The notes under the pieces were generated by a model. That model was not told where the DNA came from. It worked only from the letters and a program-made list of their open reading frames with translations, and searched no databases. A stretch of 64,000 nt of DNA from Bog-473 sp963783965 (GTDB lineage Bacteria > Actinomycetota > Acidimicrobiia > Acidimicrobiales > RAAP-2), in contig CAWAPQ010000008.1 in NCBI GenBank assembly GCA_963783965.1, forward strand, positions 124,001 to 188,000. Reading direction: 5' to 3'. Positions 27,944 through 36,499 of this stretch are shown piece after piece (the stretch's first letter is position 1; each line of letters starts with the position of its first letter). Position numbers and translations under genes: made by a program.

Positions 27944-28668
27944 AGCAAGCGGGTGTCCAGTGCTTCCTCGCGGGTACTTGTGCCGTCCCTCTTCAGTGCG
28001 TAGGCCACCTTCCCCTCCACCTCGGTGAAGGCGTCCTGCAGCTCCGTTCCGAAGAAGACGAGCCCGGTGCCGTTCTCGGTGGCGTACCCGTCCGGCAGGG
28101 TGCCCTCGGCGATGAGACGGTGGATGAGGGGCCGGCGCTGTTCCTCCACGTCGTGGTGCGGGCTATTGGACCAGGGGAGGAAGCCCAGACCGTTGGTGAC
28201 CGGCTCCAACGTCGGGCCGAACGAGTCGGTCGTGCCACCCACGTGCCAGCACAGCGAGCCGGCGGACACGCCCTTCAGCACGACGCCCGCCTCCCAGCAC
28301 TCGCGGAACACCACGTCGAGGCCGTGCAGGCGCCAGAGCGCCAGCAGGTTGGCGGTGCTCCCCCCGCCCACCCAGATCACGTCCTGGGCCAAGAGGTGCG
28401 CCCGCACGTCCGGCACATTCGGCATGGGGAACAGGGTCAGATGCGAGCTGATGAATCCCAGCTTGGAGAACGCGTTGTGCGCCGCCGCCAGCCGCGACGA
28501 GTCATCACCCACGGCGGTGGCGATGATGCAGATGCGGGGGTGCGCGCCGGCCTGGGCCAGGTCGGCGGCCAGCCGATAGGACGGGCCCGGCCGCAAATTG
28601 GCCGGATCCGGTCCGTCCGCCTGGAATCCGATGGAGGTGGCGACGATGGTCGGTTGACGAGCCGCCAC
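27940..28668 (-). CDS. Peptidase E (S51 family, type 1 glutamine amidotransferase fold)
   Basis: 242 residues from a GTG. VIWVGGGSTANLLALW and the nucleophile elbow GVSAGSLCW, with Ser135, match peptidase E, which hydrolyses Asp-X dipeptides. SNSPHHDVEEQRRPL provides the expected His region. It follows the 2-hydroxyacid dehydrogenase gene with a single-base gap, so it is the second gene of that operon. Confidence 0.85.
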   Translation of the reverse strand: MAARQPTIVATSIGFQADGPDPANLRPGPSYRLAADLAQAGAHPRICIIATAVGDDSSRLAAAHNAFSKLGFISSHLTLFPMPNVPDVRAHLLAQDVIWVGGGSTANLLALWRLHGLDVVFRECWEAGVVLKGVSAGSLCWHVGGTTDSFGPTLEPVTNGLGFLPWSNSPHHDVEEQRRPLIHRLIAEGTLPDGYATENGTGLVFFGTELQDAFTEVEGKVAYALKRDGTSTREEALDTRLL

Positions 28669-28669
28669 G

Positions 28670-29653
28670 TCAGGAGGCGAGGACCTCGGGGTTGACGATG
28701 TGCAACGGCCGCGCCCCGGCCATGAGCCGGCACAGGTCCTCGGCGATCGTCCGGGTGTGGTTGGACTCGGTGTCGTAGGTGGCGCCGCCGATGTGTGGCG
28801 TCAGCACCACCTGGGGGAACGTGGTCAACGGGTGGTCCGTCGCCAGGTGCTCGCCCTCGAAGTGGTCCAGTCCGGCCGCGGCGACCTTCCCCGAAGCCAA
28901 CGCGGCGACCAGTGCGTCCGTGTCGTGGATCTTGGCCCTGGCCGTATTCAGGTAGACGACCCCGTCGCGCATTTTGGCGAAGGCATCGGCGTTGATCATC
29001 CCCGTGGTCTCGGCCGTGACGGGCGCGTGGACCGAGATGACGTCGGACTTGGCCAGCAGCTCCTCGAAGGAGCTCGTGGCGTCCGGCGCGTACGGGTCGT
29101 AGGCCAGGACGTCCATGCCGAGGCCGCGCAGGCGCCAGCGCAGGGCGCGCCCCACCGCGCCGAGCCCGACCAGACCGACCGTCCGGCCGTTCAGCTCCCA
29201 GGCCCGGTAGCGCTGGTAGGGGATCTTCCCGTCCCGGTAGATCTCGCCCTCTCGCACGTCGCGGTCGGCCGGGACCACACCGCGGGTGGCCGCGAACAGG
29301 AGGGCCACGGCGAGCTCCGCCACGGCGTCGGCGTTCCGCCCCGGAGCACGCAGGACGGGCACCCCGGCAGCGGTGGCCGCCGCCACATCGACGTTGGTGG
29401 GATCACCGCGGCAGCTGCACACAGCCAGCATCGGCTGCTCGTACAGGTCTGCTCCGCACGTGTCGCTCTCCACAATCACGATGTTGGCGCCTTCGGCGGC
29501 CGTTCGCTCGGCCAGCTGCGCGGCGTTGTAGATGCGCAGAGAGGGCTGGTCCAGCCAGGAATCGAGCACCAGATCCGCCAGTTGGTGGAGCAGGTCGAGG
29601 CCGGGACCGCTCACAGCGGCCGTCACCAGAGCCTTCGGGCGGGAACCTGTCAT
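28670..29653 (-). CDS. D-isomer-specific 2-hydroxyacid dehydrogenase (SerA/glyoxylate-reductase-like)
   Basis: 327 residues. It has the NAD-binding loop VGLVGLGAVGRALRWRL, catalytic-region motifs NTARAKIHD and TPHIGGATYD (His in the catalytic dyad), and no ACT domain, so it is not a complete regulated SerA. AAGGAGA precedes the ATG by about 10 bases. It is divergent from an FGGY kinase across a gap holding a perfect TGACAC palindrome. Dehydrogenase plus sugar kinase suggests catabolism of a hydroxy-acid or sugar (inference). Confidence 0.9.
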   Translation of the reverse strand: MTGSRPKALVTAAVSGPGLDLLHQLADLVLDSWLDQPSLRIYNAAQLAERTAAEGANIVIVESDTCGADLYEQPMLAVCSCRGDPTNVDVAAATAAGVPVLRAPGRNADAVAELAVALLFAATRGVVPADRDVREGEIYRDGKIPYQRYRAWELNGRTVGLVGLGAVGRALRWRLRGLGMDVLAYDPYAPDATSSFEELLAKSDVISVHAPVTAETTGMINADAFAKMRDGVVYLNTARAKIHDTDALVAALASGKVAAAGLDHFEGEHLATDHPLTTFPQVVLTPHIGGATYDTESNHTRTIAEDLCRLMAGARPLHIVNPEVLAS

Positions 29654-29703
29654 GTCGGTTGATCTCTCCTTGTCGGGCGGACATCGTCCATAATGTCGGA
29701 TCA

Positions 29704-29717
29704 TGACACGCGTGTCA
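29704..29717. promoter_or_regulatory. Perfect 14-bp palindrome TGACACGCGTGTCA
   Basis: Fully self-complementary, with the same arms as 4019-4032. It lies between the divergent dehydrogenase (29653) and kinase (29723) starts, just downstream of a CATAAT box at 29689-29694. A bound protein would block transcription of the kinase gene immediately after initiation. Confidence 0.6.
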
Positions 29718-29722
29718 GATTC

Positions 29723-31120
29723 ATGAAGTCGTCGGGAGGCCCTGTCACCGTCGGCGTCGACGTCGGCACGACGTCGGTGAAGGCCCTGGCCGTCAATGCC
29801 CACGGCGAGGTCGTCGCCCGGAGCAGAGTGCCCCACAGCGTGGTGGCGCCCGAGCCCGACGTGCTGCGTCACGACGCCAAGCGGGCCTGGCGATCCGGGC
29901 CGCGCAAGGCCTTCGAGGAGGTGACGGCGCAGCTCCACGAGGACGGGAGCACGCTGGCCGGCGTCGCGGTGGCCTCCATGGTCCCCTCCATGACCGCAGT
30001 CAGCCCGCGAGGGGTGCCGGTGCTGCCCGGCCTGCTCTACGGCGACCGCGAGGGCCGGGCCCCCAGCGCCACGGCCGACGATGCCGTCCGCATGCCGGGG
30101 ACGATGCCCGACGCCGAGGGCTTCCTCCGTTGGGCCTCGACCGAGGTGCCTGATGCCCGGGGGTACTGGCCCTGCCAGGCCGTGGCCACCAACGCCATCT
30201 CGGGACTGCCGGCGGTCGACACGGGTGTCACCGCTTCGCTGGGAATGCTGCACACCCACAAGGGATGGAACACCGACCTGCTGAGCTCCATGGGCGTCTC
30301 CGAGGCACAGATGCCGATGGTGGTGCCCATGGGCCAGGCCGCGGGCACGTTGCCGGACAGTGACGCCGTGATCACGGGTGGCACCATCGACGCCCTCTGC
30401 GACCAGATCGTGTCCGGGGCGACGCAGCCGGGCGACGTCCTGGTGATTTTCGGGGCGACACTGATCTGCTGGGCGGTCTGCGACGAATGGCTCGTGGCCG
30501 ACGGGCTGATCAGCTACCCGAGCACGACCGTGGACCGGTACCTCATCGGTGGTCCGAGCAATGCCGGCGCCCTCTTCGTCGACTGGGCCCGCCAGTTGCT
30601 GCGCGGGACGCCGCGCCCCGGCCCGGACCGAGAGCGCCTCGAGCCGCGCCTCGGGCAGCCCGGTCGCGTGCCGATCTGGTTGCCCTACGTCAGGGGGGAG
30701 CGGACGCCCTTCGAGGACCACACGCTGCGCTCGAACGTCTACGGGCTGGACATCGGGTCGGGTGCCGAGGCCCTCGAGCGGGCCGCCTACGAGGCGAGCG
30801 GGTTCGTCGTCCGTCGCATGCTCGAGCGCGCCGGGGTGAAGTCCACGCGGATCGTGGCCAGTGGGGGCGGCTCGCGGGTGACGGCATGGATGGCCGCAGT
30901 GGCCGACGCCACCAACCTGCCGGTCGAGACGGTGGCCGTCCCCGAGGGTGCGGCGCTCGGCGCGGCGTACTTCGCCCGCTTGGCGGCTGGGCTCGAGACG
31001 TCCCTGGACGACTCGGTGAGCTGGTCGGCCGTGGGGCGGACGATCGAGCCGGATCCCGCCTGGGTGCGTGCCGCCGACGAGCGCTACCAGCGGTTCAGCG
31101 AGCTGGGTACGGGCGCATAG
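29723..31120 (+). CDS. FGGY-family carbohydrate kinase
   Basis: 465 residues from the ATG at 29723. An ATG at 29693 is in frame but overlaps the CATAAT box and would place the operator palindrome inside the coding region, so the later start is preferred. The phosphate-1 loop is VTVGVDVGTTSVKAL, and the later GPSNAGALFVDW and VASGGGSRVTAWMAAVADAT are FGGY signatures. The family phosphorylates sugars such as xylulose, ribulose or glycerol with ATP; the substrate is unknown. Oriented opposite the hydroxyacid dehydrogenase and probably co-regulated with it. Confidence 0.88.
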   Translation: MKSSGGPVTVGVDVGTTSVKALAVNAHGEVVARSRVPHSVVAPEPDVLRHDAKRAWRSGPRKAFEEVTAQLHEDGSTLAGVAVASMVPSMTAVSPRGVPVLPGLLYGDREGRAPSATADDAVRMPGTMPDAEGFLRWASTEVPDARGYWPCQAVATNAISGLPAVDTGVTASLGMLHTHKGWNTDLLSSMGVSEAQMPMVVPMGQAAGTLPDSDAVITGGTIDALCDQIVSGATQPGDVLVIFGATLICWAVCDEWLVADGLISYPSTTVDRYLIGGPSNAGALFVDWARQLLRGTPRPGPDRERLEPRLGQPGRVPIWLPYVRGERTPFEDHTLRSNVYGLDIGSGAEALERAAYEASGFVVRRMLERAGVKSTRIVASGGGSRVTAWMAAVADATNLPVETVAVPEGAALGAAYFARLAAGLETSLDDSVSWSAVGRTIEPDPAWVRAADERYQRFSELGTGA

Positions 31121-31127
31121 ATCGCAC

Positions 31128-31150
31128 GCGCCGCCGCGAGCGCGGGGCGC
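31128..31150 (+). terminator. GC-rich hairpin after the kinase gene
   Basis: GCGCC, a CGCG/CGCG inner stem and GGCGC, with one small bulge, start 7 bases after the kinase stop. No T-tract. A plausible intrinsic terminator of the actinobacterial I-shaped class. Confidence 0.45.
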
Positions 31151-31281
31151 ATCGAGCGGGACTCGCGGTCAGCGGGTGCACCGCCGCGGCGACTTTCGCA
31201 GACCGCCGAGGATCCTGTAAGTCGCCGGCGACTGCTCAAATTCCGGCGGAAATAGCGCATTTATCGGGTTTGCGAGTGCGA

Positions 31282-31300
31282 GCGGATGTTGAACATCCGC
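31282..31300. promoter_or_regulatory. 8-bp perfect hairpin
   Basis: GCGGATGT, loop TGA, ACATCCGC. The stem is exact and stands alone in non-coding DNA 480 bases upstream of the exported gene. It may be a terminator, an operator or an RNA structure. Confidence 0.4.
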
Positions 31301-31604
31301 AAGCCCTCGCGCGTGGCGTCGGTGGCCCTGTCGGAATGACCGACAAAGAGATCGTCCTCCGTCATGACCCGCCAGCGCGGTGCGCGCGTCTGCAGTTCGG
31401 CGCAAAAAAGTCGGGTGGTCCGTTACCCGCTGTCCGCAGAAGGCAAGACCATGCTGGAAACGCAGTTCGTGCCTGACGCTGCTCCCGCGCCGTGCAAGTG
31501 ACACATCCGTAATTACAAAGGACATGCCAAACGCGCTCCGGCGGAGCCGTACCCCCCTTGCGAAGGGGACGTCAAAGGAATAGAACGACTGTTGTCGTCG
31601 CGTA

Positions 31605-31671
31605 GTTCAGATGTGGATCGAGCGTTGTTCATCTGCACTTCGAGTCGTTCATCTGCACGTTGAGTTGTTCA
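31605..31671 (+). repeat. 20-bp tandem repeats with GTTCATCTGCAC core
   Basis: GTTCATCTGCAC occurs at 31627 and 31647, and GTTCA again at 31667, giving an exact 20-base period; a looser copy (GTTCAGATG) starts at 31605. The spacing of two helical turns puts all copies on one face of DNA, as for cooperative regulator binding. The last copy ends 109 bases before the ATG at 31780. Confidence 0.55.
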
Positions 31672-31779
31672 GGCGTTGGCGAATAGGCGCGAATCGGGGC
31701 TCCGCAACAAATGGGAGCTGGGGGTGGCGGTCAGGGGATGTGCCCATAAGCAACAACCAAACAAGGAGATGCAACCAAA

Positions 31780-32328
31780 ATGAAACGATTCATGACTAAA
31801 AAGGCTGCGGCGGTTGGCGTCGTCGCAGCGCTTCTCGTAGGCGGTGGTGTTGCGTTCGCCGTCGTGCAAGGCAGTGCGTCCGGCACTGGGTCCGGCTCGA
31901 CAACGGCCGCAGGGCCTGGTCCCTGCCCTGTCAGTTTGTCGGTCGACTTCGATCCCGGTCCCGCTCTCACTCCGGGGGGAGCACCTGCTTTGATCGACTT
32001 CGATGCGTCGAACTCGGGCACCCAGGCATGCCTCATCAAGACGATCTCGGCGTCGGTCTTCAGCGGCATCGGGCCCGTCTCTTCGTCGAACCCCGGCTGC
32101 CAAAGCGTGATCGACGAGTTGCAGTCGCAGTTCTGGCTGACTCCGAGCCCCTCGGGTGCTTCGACCAACACGCCGGTCCCACAAAACGGGAGTTCTGGTG
32201 TGCTCGTTCAGCCCGGGAGCCACAACATTCCGTTGCCAGGCGAGGGGCTTCTCCACTGGTCAAGCACCGGTTTCGACCAGAGTGCCTGTCTCGGTGAGCC
32301 GTTGACGCTGGCGGTGCAGACACCGTAG
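31780..32328 (+). CDS. Exported protein with SipW/TasA-like N-terminus
   Basis: 182 residues. A basic start (MKRFMTKK), a hydrophobic segment AAAVGVVAALLVGGGVAFAVV (9-29), then a Gly/Ser/Thr-rich linker SASGTGSGSTTAAG. This N-terminus resembles actinobacterial proteins annotated as SipW-dependent, TasA/camelysin-type exported beta-sandwiches. The mature domain is rich in Asn, Ser and Pro with four spaced cysteines. Strong AAGGAG 9-10 bases upstream. It is first of three consecutive exported genes with related N-termini. No processing peptidase gene is present nearby. Confidence 0.72.
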   Translation: MKRFMTKKAAAVGVVAALLVGGGVAFAVVQGSASGTGSGSTTAAGPGPCPVSLSVDFDPGPALTPGGAPALIDFDASNSGTQACLIKTISASVFSGIGPVSSSNPGCQSVIDELQSQFWLTPSPSGASTNTPVPQNGSSGVLVQPGSHNIPLPGEGLLHWSSTGFDQSACLGEPLTLAVQTP

Positions 32329-32396
32329 AGGCGCCATCGCGACCGGGTGGGGTGGCGGCATCGGTTCGCTGCACCACCTGATCGACTCGGCCGGAA

Positions 32397-32431
32397 GGCC
32401 GGGCCCGGAGCCTGCGCTCCGTGGCCCGGCC
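32397..32431 (+). terminator. Strong 15-bp GC stem-loop
   Basis: GGCCGGGCCCGGAGC pairs with GCTCCG-T-GGCCCGGCC around a CTGC loop, with a single bulged T. It starts 68 bases after the first exported gene. No T-tract, but the stem is the strongest seen in the window. Confidence 0.6.
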
Positions 32432-32493
32432 AATGGCCGCGAGATGCCTCGAAGTGGTCGGGAAATCACGACGACAGTGAAGACGGCGGCGAG

Positions 32494-33600
32494 ATGAACG
32501 AAGAGACGTTGAAGCGAGCGAAGTTCTCTGCAGGTTGGCGTGCAGACGCGGGCAATTCTGGCCGCGGCCCGCAGAGCTCTTTCGTCCCGGCGGCTCGTTC
32601 CGAGCGCACCGATGCGTACAACGACCGTGACGCGATGAGACGGCGGAGCGAGCATGCCGGCCAGGAGGACCTGATTCTCGCTGCCACCGAGCGCCAGCCG
32701 GTTCTGGCCCTCGTGCCGCCGTGGCTGGAGGAGCCCCGGGGCGCTCACGTCATGCAGGGAGAGACCGCAGCCGAATGGGCGCGTGGCGCCCACGTCATGA
32801 GGAGTCAGGTCCCTCTTGGCGAACCCTTCGGTGCGCACGCCATCAGGCGCGAGGCCGTACGAGACCAGTTGCATGGCGCGCACGTCAAGGAGGGCGATCC
32901 CTTCCTCGTGGTCGAACAGCGGGCGCTGCATGCCAGCGAAGCCAAGCCCTCGGCCACCCCGGAGCTCGGTACGCAGCGGTTGGAAGCGGTACCCGTTGCG
33001 TGCGGTGCCCCGGATCAGGAGCTCGAGGCCGGTGTCCTGACCTCCGGGCGCGAGGCCGCCCCCGGAACGCGGTGGCGGCCTCGTCGCACCAAGCGCCAGG
33101 GCGCCCACTCGGGCACCACGCGTCGGTGGGGCCTCGTCCCCATCACCGGCGCCGCGGCGGGCGCTCTCGCGGCAGGTCTAGGGGGTGGGGCGGCCTTTGC
33201 CTTCATCAACAGCCAGGGCGGTGGCGCGGGTCAGACAACCGCGGGAAGCCCTGTTGCCGCAGCGGTTGCGGCAACGACCGGGCAGGCGGACCTGCTCCCG
33301 GGCAGTGCCGGAACGGCATATTTCACGGTCCACAACGCCGCATCGGCTGGAGCAACCTTTGACAGCGTCAGGTCCGGCGCAACGGTCGTCTCCGACAACA
33401 CGGACCTGTGCGCAAACAGCGATGTCACGATTGCGCGGACGCTGCCCTACGCACTTCCGACCCCGATCACGGTGGCCCCCGGTGGGACGAGCGGGGAGCA
33501 ATCCATCGCCGACCTGGTGCAGTTGGCCCCGGATGCGCCCGGGACGTGCCAGGGCGTGACCTTCACCGTGACCTTCACGCTGTCGGGGGCATCCTCATGA
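32494..33600 (+). CDS. Membrane-anchored protein with GAHV pentadecapeptide repeats
   Basis: 368 residues from the ATG at 32494; an in-frame ATG at 32347 would add 49 residues of unlikely composition that overlap the terminator. Residues 1-80 are charged, 83-142 hold four 15-residue repeats headed GAHV, 195-211 are basic, and 216-239 are hydrophobic (AAGALAAGLGGGAAFAFINS). A Gly-rich linker and an extracytoplasmic beta-rich domain (FTVHNAASAGATFDSV, ends FTVTFTLSGASS) follow. The C-terminal part resembles the neighbours' TasA-like domain. The cytoplasmic N-terminal repeat region is unlike them. Coupled by ATGA to the next gene. I do not recognise the family. Confidence 0.7.
   Translation: MNEETLKRAKFSAGWRADAGNSGRGPQSSFVPAARSERTDAYNDRDAMRRRSEHAGQEDLILAATERQPVLALVPPWLEEPRGAHVMQGETAAEWARGAHVMRSQVPLGEPFGAHAIRREAVRDQLHGAHVKEGDPFLVVEQRALHASEAKPSATPELGTQRLEAVPVACGAPDQELEAGVLTSGREAAPGTRWRPRRTKRQGAHSGTTRRWGLVPITGAAAGALAAGLGGGAAFAFINSQGGGAGQTTAGSPVAAAVAATTGQADLLPGSAGTAYFTVHNAASAGATFDSVRSGATVVSDNTDLCANSDVTIARTLPYALPTPITVAPGGTSGEQSIADLVQLAPDAPGTCQGVTFTVTFTLSGASS
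32740..32919 (+). repeat. Four 45-bp coding repeats (15-residue GAHV units)
   Basis: GAH occurs at residues 83, 98, 113 and 128, exactly 15 apart, in the pattern GAHVMxxxxxxxxxR. The DNA units GGCGCnCACGTCAT are diverged, so selection rather than recent duplication is likely to hold the period. Confidence 0.7.
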
Positions 33601-35168
33601 ACCGGGGGCGGCACTTTCACGGCGCCAGCGATCGGAGGGGGATCATCGGTCGGTGCGCCACGTCCGTGCGGCGGTTCGGCCATCGCGGCGCCGCCTCCTC
33701 CCGGAGGCCCCGGCACGGAAGGGCGCAGGGCGGCCGCGTCCGGCGCCTCCGGAGTCCGATCCTGCTCTTCGTCTGCGGGTTCGTTCTCGCCTCGGGTACT
33801 GCGGCGTTTGCCTACACCACGACCTCGGGAACCGGGACCGGGACGGCTCAGGCCGTGACGTTGGAGATGCCCGGCGCAGGCGCCACCTCCCAGTCCGCCG
33901 CGACGAGCCTGACCCTGTCCTGGGGTGTGTCGTCCGCACTGCCCCAAGGCGGCGGATACCTGGTCCTGCGGAGCGCGACACCCGGAGGGCCGTACGCAAA
34001 GGACTCGAGCGGGATGTGCGACCAGACGATCACCGTGGTGACCGCGGCGACGTCCTGCGTGGACACGGGGCTGACGGCGGGCACGACCTACTCCTACGAG
34101 GTCGAGGCCGTCTACTACGACGTCAGCACGCTCTGGGCGAGCGCACCCACCGCACCATTCTCCGGCACGACCGCCGGCGCGGCTCCGGCCGGCTCGGGCC
34201 CGACGGGCACCCAGCCCCCGACGGGCACGGGAGCCCCGACGATCACCAGCCCGAGTTCCACGACGTTCGCCGTCGGCAGCGCCGACGCCTTCCAGGCGAC
34301 GGCGTCAGGGAGTCCTGCCCCCACGTTCGCAAACGTGGCGTTCCCGGGGTGCAGCCCCTCCACCCTGCCCTCGGGCATCACGTTCTCGAGCAGCGGGTTG
34401 CTGTCCGGCACGCCTGGCGCCGGCGCAGCCGGCACCTACACCGTGTGCATCGACGCGACGAACGGGCTGAGTCCTGATGACACCCAGCAGTTCACGCTCA
34501 CGATTGCCACCGAAGGACTGGTCTTCAGCTCTCCACCCGTCTCGGGTGCGACGTCAGGCGTGCCCAACCTCGGCCCGATCACGGTACGACGCCAGAGCGG
34601 CTCCGGCGTGCCGATCACGTCCGGTGGTGCGCTGACGGTCAACCTGACCAGCAGTCCGGGCGCGACCTTCGGTGCGACGCAGTTCGCGTCGACGGCGGTG
34701 ACGAGCGTGACCATCCCGAGTGGTGAGAGCGCCGCGACGTTCTGGTACGGGTCGACGGCCATCGGCACGATCACGATTGGCGCCGCCGCCCCGGGCTACG
34801 CGTCCGCGAGCCAGCAGGAGACGATCACCGCAGCGCCGGCCGGACTCGGCATTGCACTCGCACCCGGCAGTTCCGGGAGCCCCGTGGTGTCGTGTGGGCC
34901 ACCAAGCGCGAGCTCGACCTGCAACGTGTCCGGAGTCGGGGCCGGCGGCAGGGTGACCTTGTCGGTCACGTTCGAGACCGCCGGCCAGGGCCCTGCCGTG
35001 TACAGCACGACCCAGGCTTCGACGATCCACGAGACCGGTCAGAGTGCCGGCAGCGTCACAGTCGGAGCAGGTGCCGCCGGGTCGGGCCCTGACGCGCTCA
35101 CCGCCTCGTTGGGCATATCGACGCTGACGTTCGGCCCTTACTCCCTCGTCGTCACCGTCGGCGTCTGA
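33597..35168 (+). CDS. Large exported protein with Fn3-like and putative-Ig (He_PIG) domains
   Basis: 523 residues. A basic Arg-rich start (1-51), a hydrophobic signal (SPILLFVCGFVLASGTAAFAY, about 53-73), and a Gly/Thr linker TTTSGTGTGTAQ like the two upstream proteins. Then come a fibronectin-III-like domain (TSLTLSWGVSSALPQGGGYL, TYSYEVEAVY), a He_PIG-like repeat (ASGSPAPTFANVAFPG, SGLLSGTPGAGAAGTY) and beta-rich C-terminal domains. Probably a cell-surface or filament component. ATGA overlap with 32494-33600. It is the last gene of the cassette. Confidence 0.8.
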   Translation: MNRGRHFHGASDRRGIIGRCATSVRRFGHRGAASSRRPRHGRAQGGRVRRLRSPILLFVCGFVLASGTAAFAYTTTSGTGTGTAQAVTLEMPGAGATSQSAATSLTLSWGVSSALPQGGGYLVLRSATPGGPYAKDSSGMCDQTITVVTAATSCVDTGLTAGTTYSYEVEAVYYDVSTLWASAPTAPFSGTTAGAAPAGSGPTGTQPPTGTGAPTITSPSSTTFAVGSADAFQATASGSPAPTFANVAFPGCSPSTLPSGITFSSSGLLSGTPGAGAAGTYTVCIDATNGLSPDDTQQFTLTIATEGLVFSSPPVSGATSGVPNLGPITVRRQSGSGVPITSGGALTVNLTSSPGATFGATQFASTAVTSVTIPSGESAATFWYGSTAIGTITIGAAAPGYASASQQETITAAPAGLGIALAPGSSGSPVVSCGPPSASSTCNVSGVGAGGRVTLSVTFETAGQGPAVYSTTQASTIHETGQSAGSVTVGAGAAGSGPDALTASLGISTLTFGPYSLVVTVGV

Positions 35169-35260
35169 AGCAACGTTCCGCTGAGGCGCGGGGCCAGTTG
35201 GGCTGCGCCGACCGGGACAACCGGAGTGCAGACGCGCCGGGGGTTCCGGAGCGGGTGCTC

Positions 35261-36499
35261 CTACCCGTTGGGGGTGAACGCCACCTTGAGGGCGCCGCTG
35301 CGGTCCTGGCGGGCCAGGGCCTTGAGGGCGGGCCACCACTCCTCGAGCCCGAAGCGGTGCGTGAGCATCGGCGTGATGTCGAGCCTGCCGTCTCGGACCA
35401 GTTCGAGGTAGAGCGCAATGGCGTGGAGGCGTCGGCCCTCGAAGTCCTCCATGCCGAAGGCGTTGGACCCGGCGATGGTGAGCTCCTTGAAGTAGATCGG
35501 GGTGGACTCCCAGCGCTGGGGCGTGGCCACGCCGGTGTAGACGAGCCGGCCCCGTTCGGCCAGGACCCTGACCCCCACCTCGAGGGTCTCGGCCTTGGCG
35601 ATGGAGTCGTAGACGACGTCGATGTGCCCCGGATGTGTCACCGGGAGCCCGTCCAAGGGCGCGTGCAGGACGGCGCCCGACCAGTCAGCCAGCGCCTCGA
35701 CGAGTTGCAGTCGGGGCTCGTGGGCGAAGACGGCGTCCGCCCCGAAGCGCAGGGCCATCTCGCGCTGGGCCTCGAAGCGGGCGACGACCCCGACCTCCAC
35801 GCCTGGGTACAAGGCCTTGAGGATGGCCACGCTGGTCAGGCCGAGGGCGCCGGCGCCGTAGACGAGGACCCGCCCCGACGCTGGCGGCGGGTGGCGCACG
35901 ATGGCGTGGAACGAGACCGAGAACGGATCGGCCAGGACGGCCGCCTCGTTCGAGATGCCGTCGGGCACGGGAATCAACATGGAGTCGTGGGCCGCCAGCT
36001 GCTCGGCCCAGGCGCCGGGCGCGCCGGTGATCACCCCGACGTGCACGCCGGGCCCCAGGTCGCCCTTGGTAAAGCTCCAGCAGAGGCTGAGGTCTCCCGC
36101 CTGGCAGGGCGGGCACAGGGGCTCGATGCCGCGTGGCGCGCAGGTCAACCACGGGTTGAGGACGACGCGCTGGCCGACGTCGAGACCGCGAGCCTCGGGG
36201 CCGAGGGCCACGACCTCGGCGACGACCTCGTGCCCGGGCACGTGGGGGAGCGAGGAGAAGGCGGCCATGGGGTTGTCGATGTCGCCCGTGTTGAAGTCGC
36301 CCAGCACGAGCTTTGCGTCGGATCCGCAGATGCCCGAGAGGATCGGCCGTGTGACCACCCAGTCCGGGCGCAGGAGGCGGGCGTCGTCGATATCGTGCAG
36401 GCCGAAGGGAATGCCGGCCAGCATGGTCTCCAAGTCGTCTTCGGGGGCAGGCCGGACCTCCTCCTCGTTCGGCGGTGCGCCGAAGAGCAAGGCTTTCAC
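35261..36499 (-). CDS. Zinc-dependent medium-chain alcohol dehydrogenase
   Basis: 412 residues from the GTG at 36499. GICGSDAKLVLGDF and GHEVVAEVVALG carry the catalytic zinc ligands; CPPCQAGDLSLC gives the structural zinc cysteines in a shortened lobe. The Rossmann motif is VYGAGALGLTSVAIL. The TGA of the SDR gene overlaps its GTG. It probably acts with the SDR on a common alcohol/ketone substrate. Confidence 0.92.
   Translation of the reverse strand: MKALLFGAPPNEEEVRPAPEDDLETMLAGIPFGLHDIDDARLLRPDWVVTRPILSGICGSDAKLVLGDFNTGDIDNPMAAFSSLPHVPGHEVVAEVVALGPEARGLDVGQRVVLNPWLTCAPRGIEPLCPPCQAGDLSLCWSFTKGDLGPGVHVGVITGAPGAWAEQLAAHDSMLIPVPDGISNEAAVLADPFSVSFHAIVRHPPPASGRVLVYGAGALGLTSVAILKALYPGVEVGVVARFEAQREMALRFGADAVFAHEPRLQLVEALADWSGAVLHAPLDGLPVTHPGHIDVVYDSIAKAETLEVGVRVLAERGRLVYTGVATPQRWESTPIYFKELTIAGSNAFGMEDFEGRRLHAIALYLELVRDGRLDITPMLTHRFGLEEWWPALKALARQDRSGALKVAFTPNG

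Larger units (their letters stand above)
31151..31779. other. Long non-coding leader upstream of the exported cassette
   Basis: About 630 bases with no convincing reading frame on either strand. It contains a hairpin (31282-31300), a tandem repeat block (31605-31671) and AAGGAG just before the ATG at 31780. It is less GC-rich than its neighbours. I compared it by eye with common riboswitch cores and found no match. Confidence 0.6.

Noticed and set aside
31390..31500. Possible riboswitch (AAAAAAGTCGGG region) before the exported cassette
   Set aside because: No cyclic-dinucleotide, cobalamin or other known core could be matched by eye.
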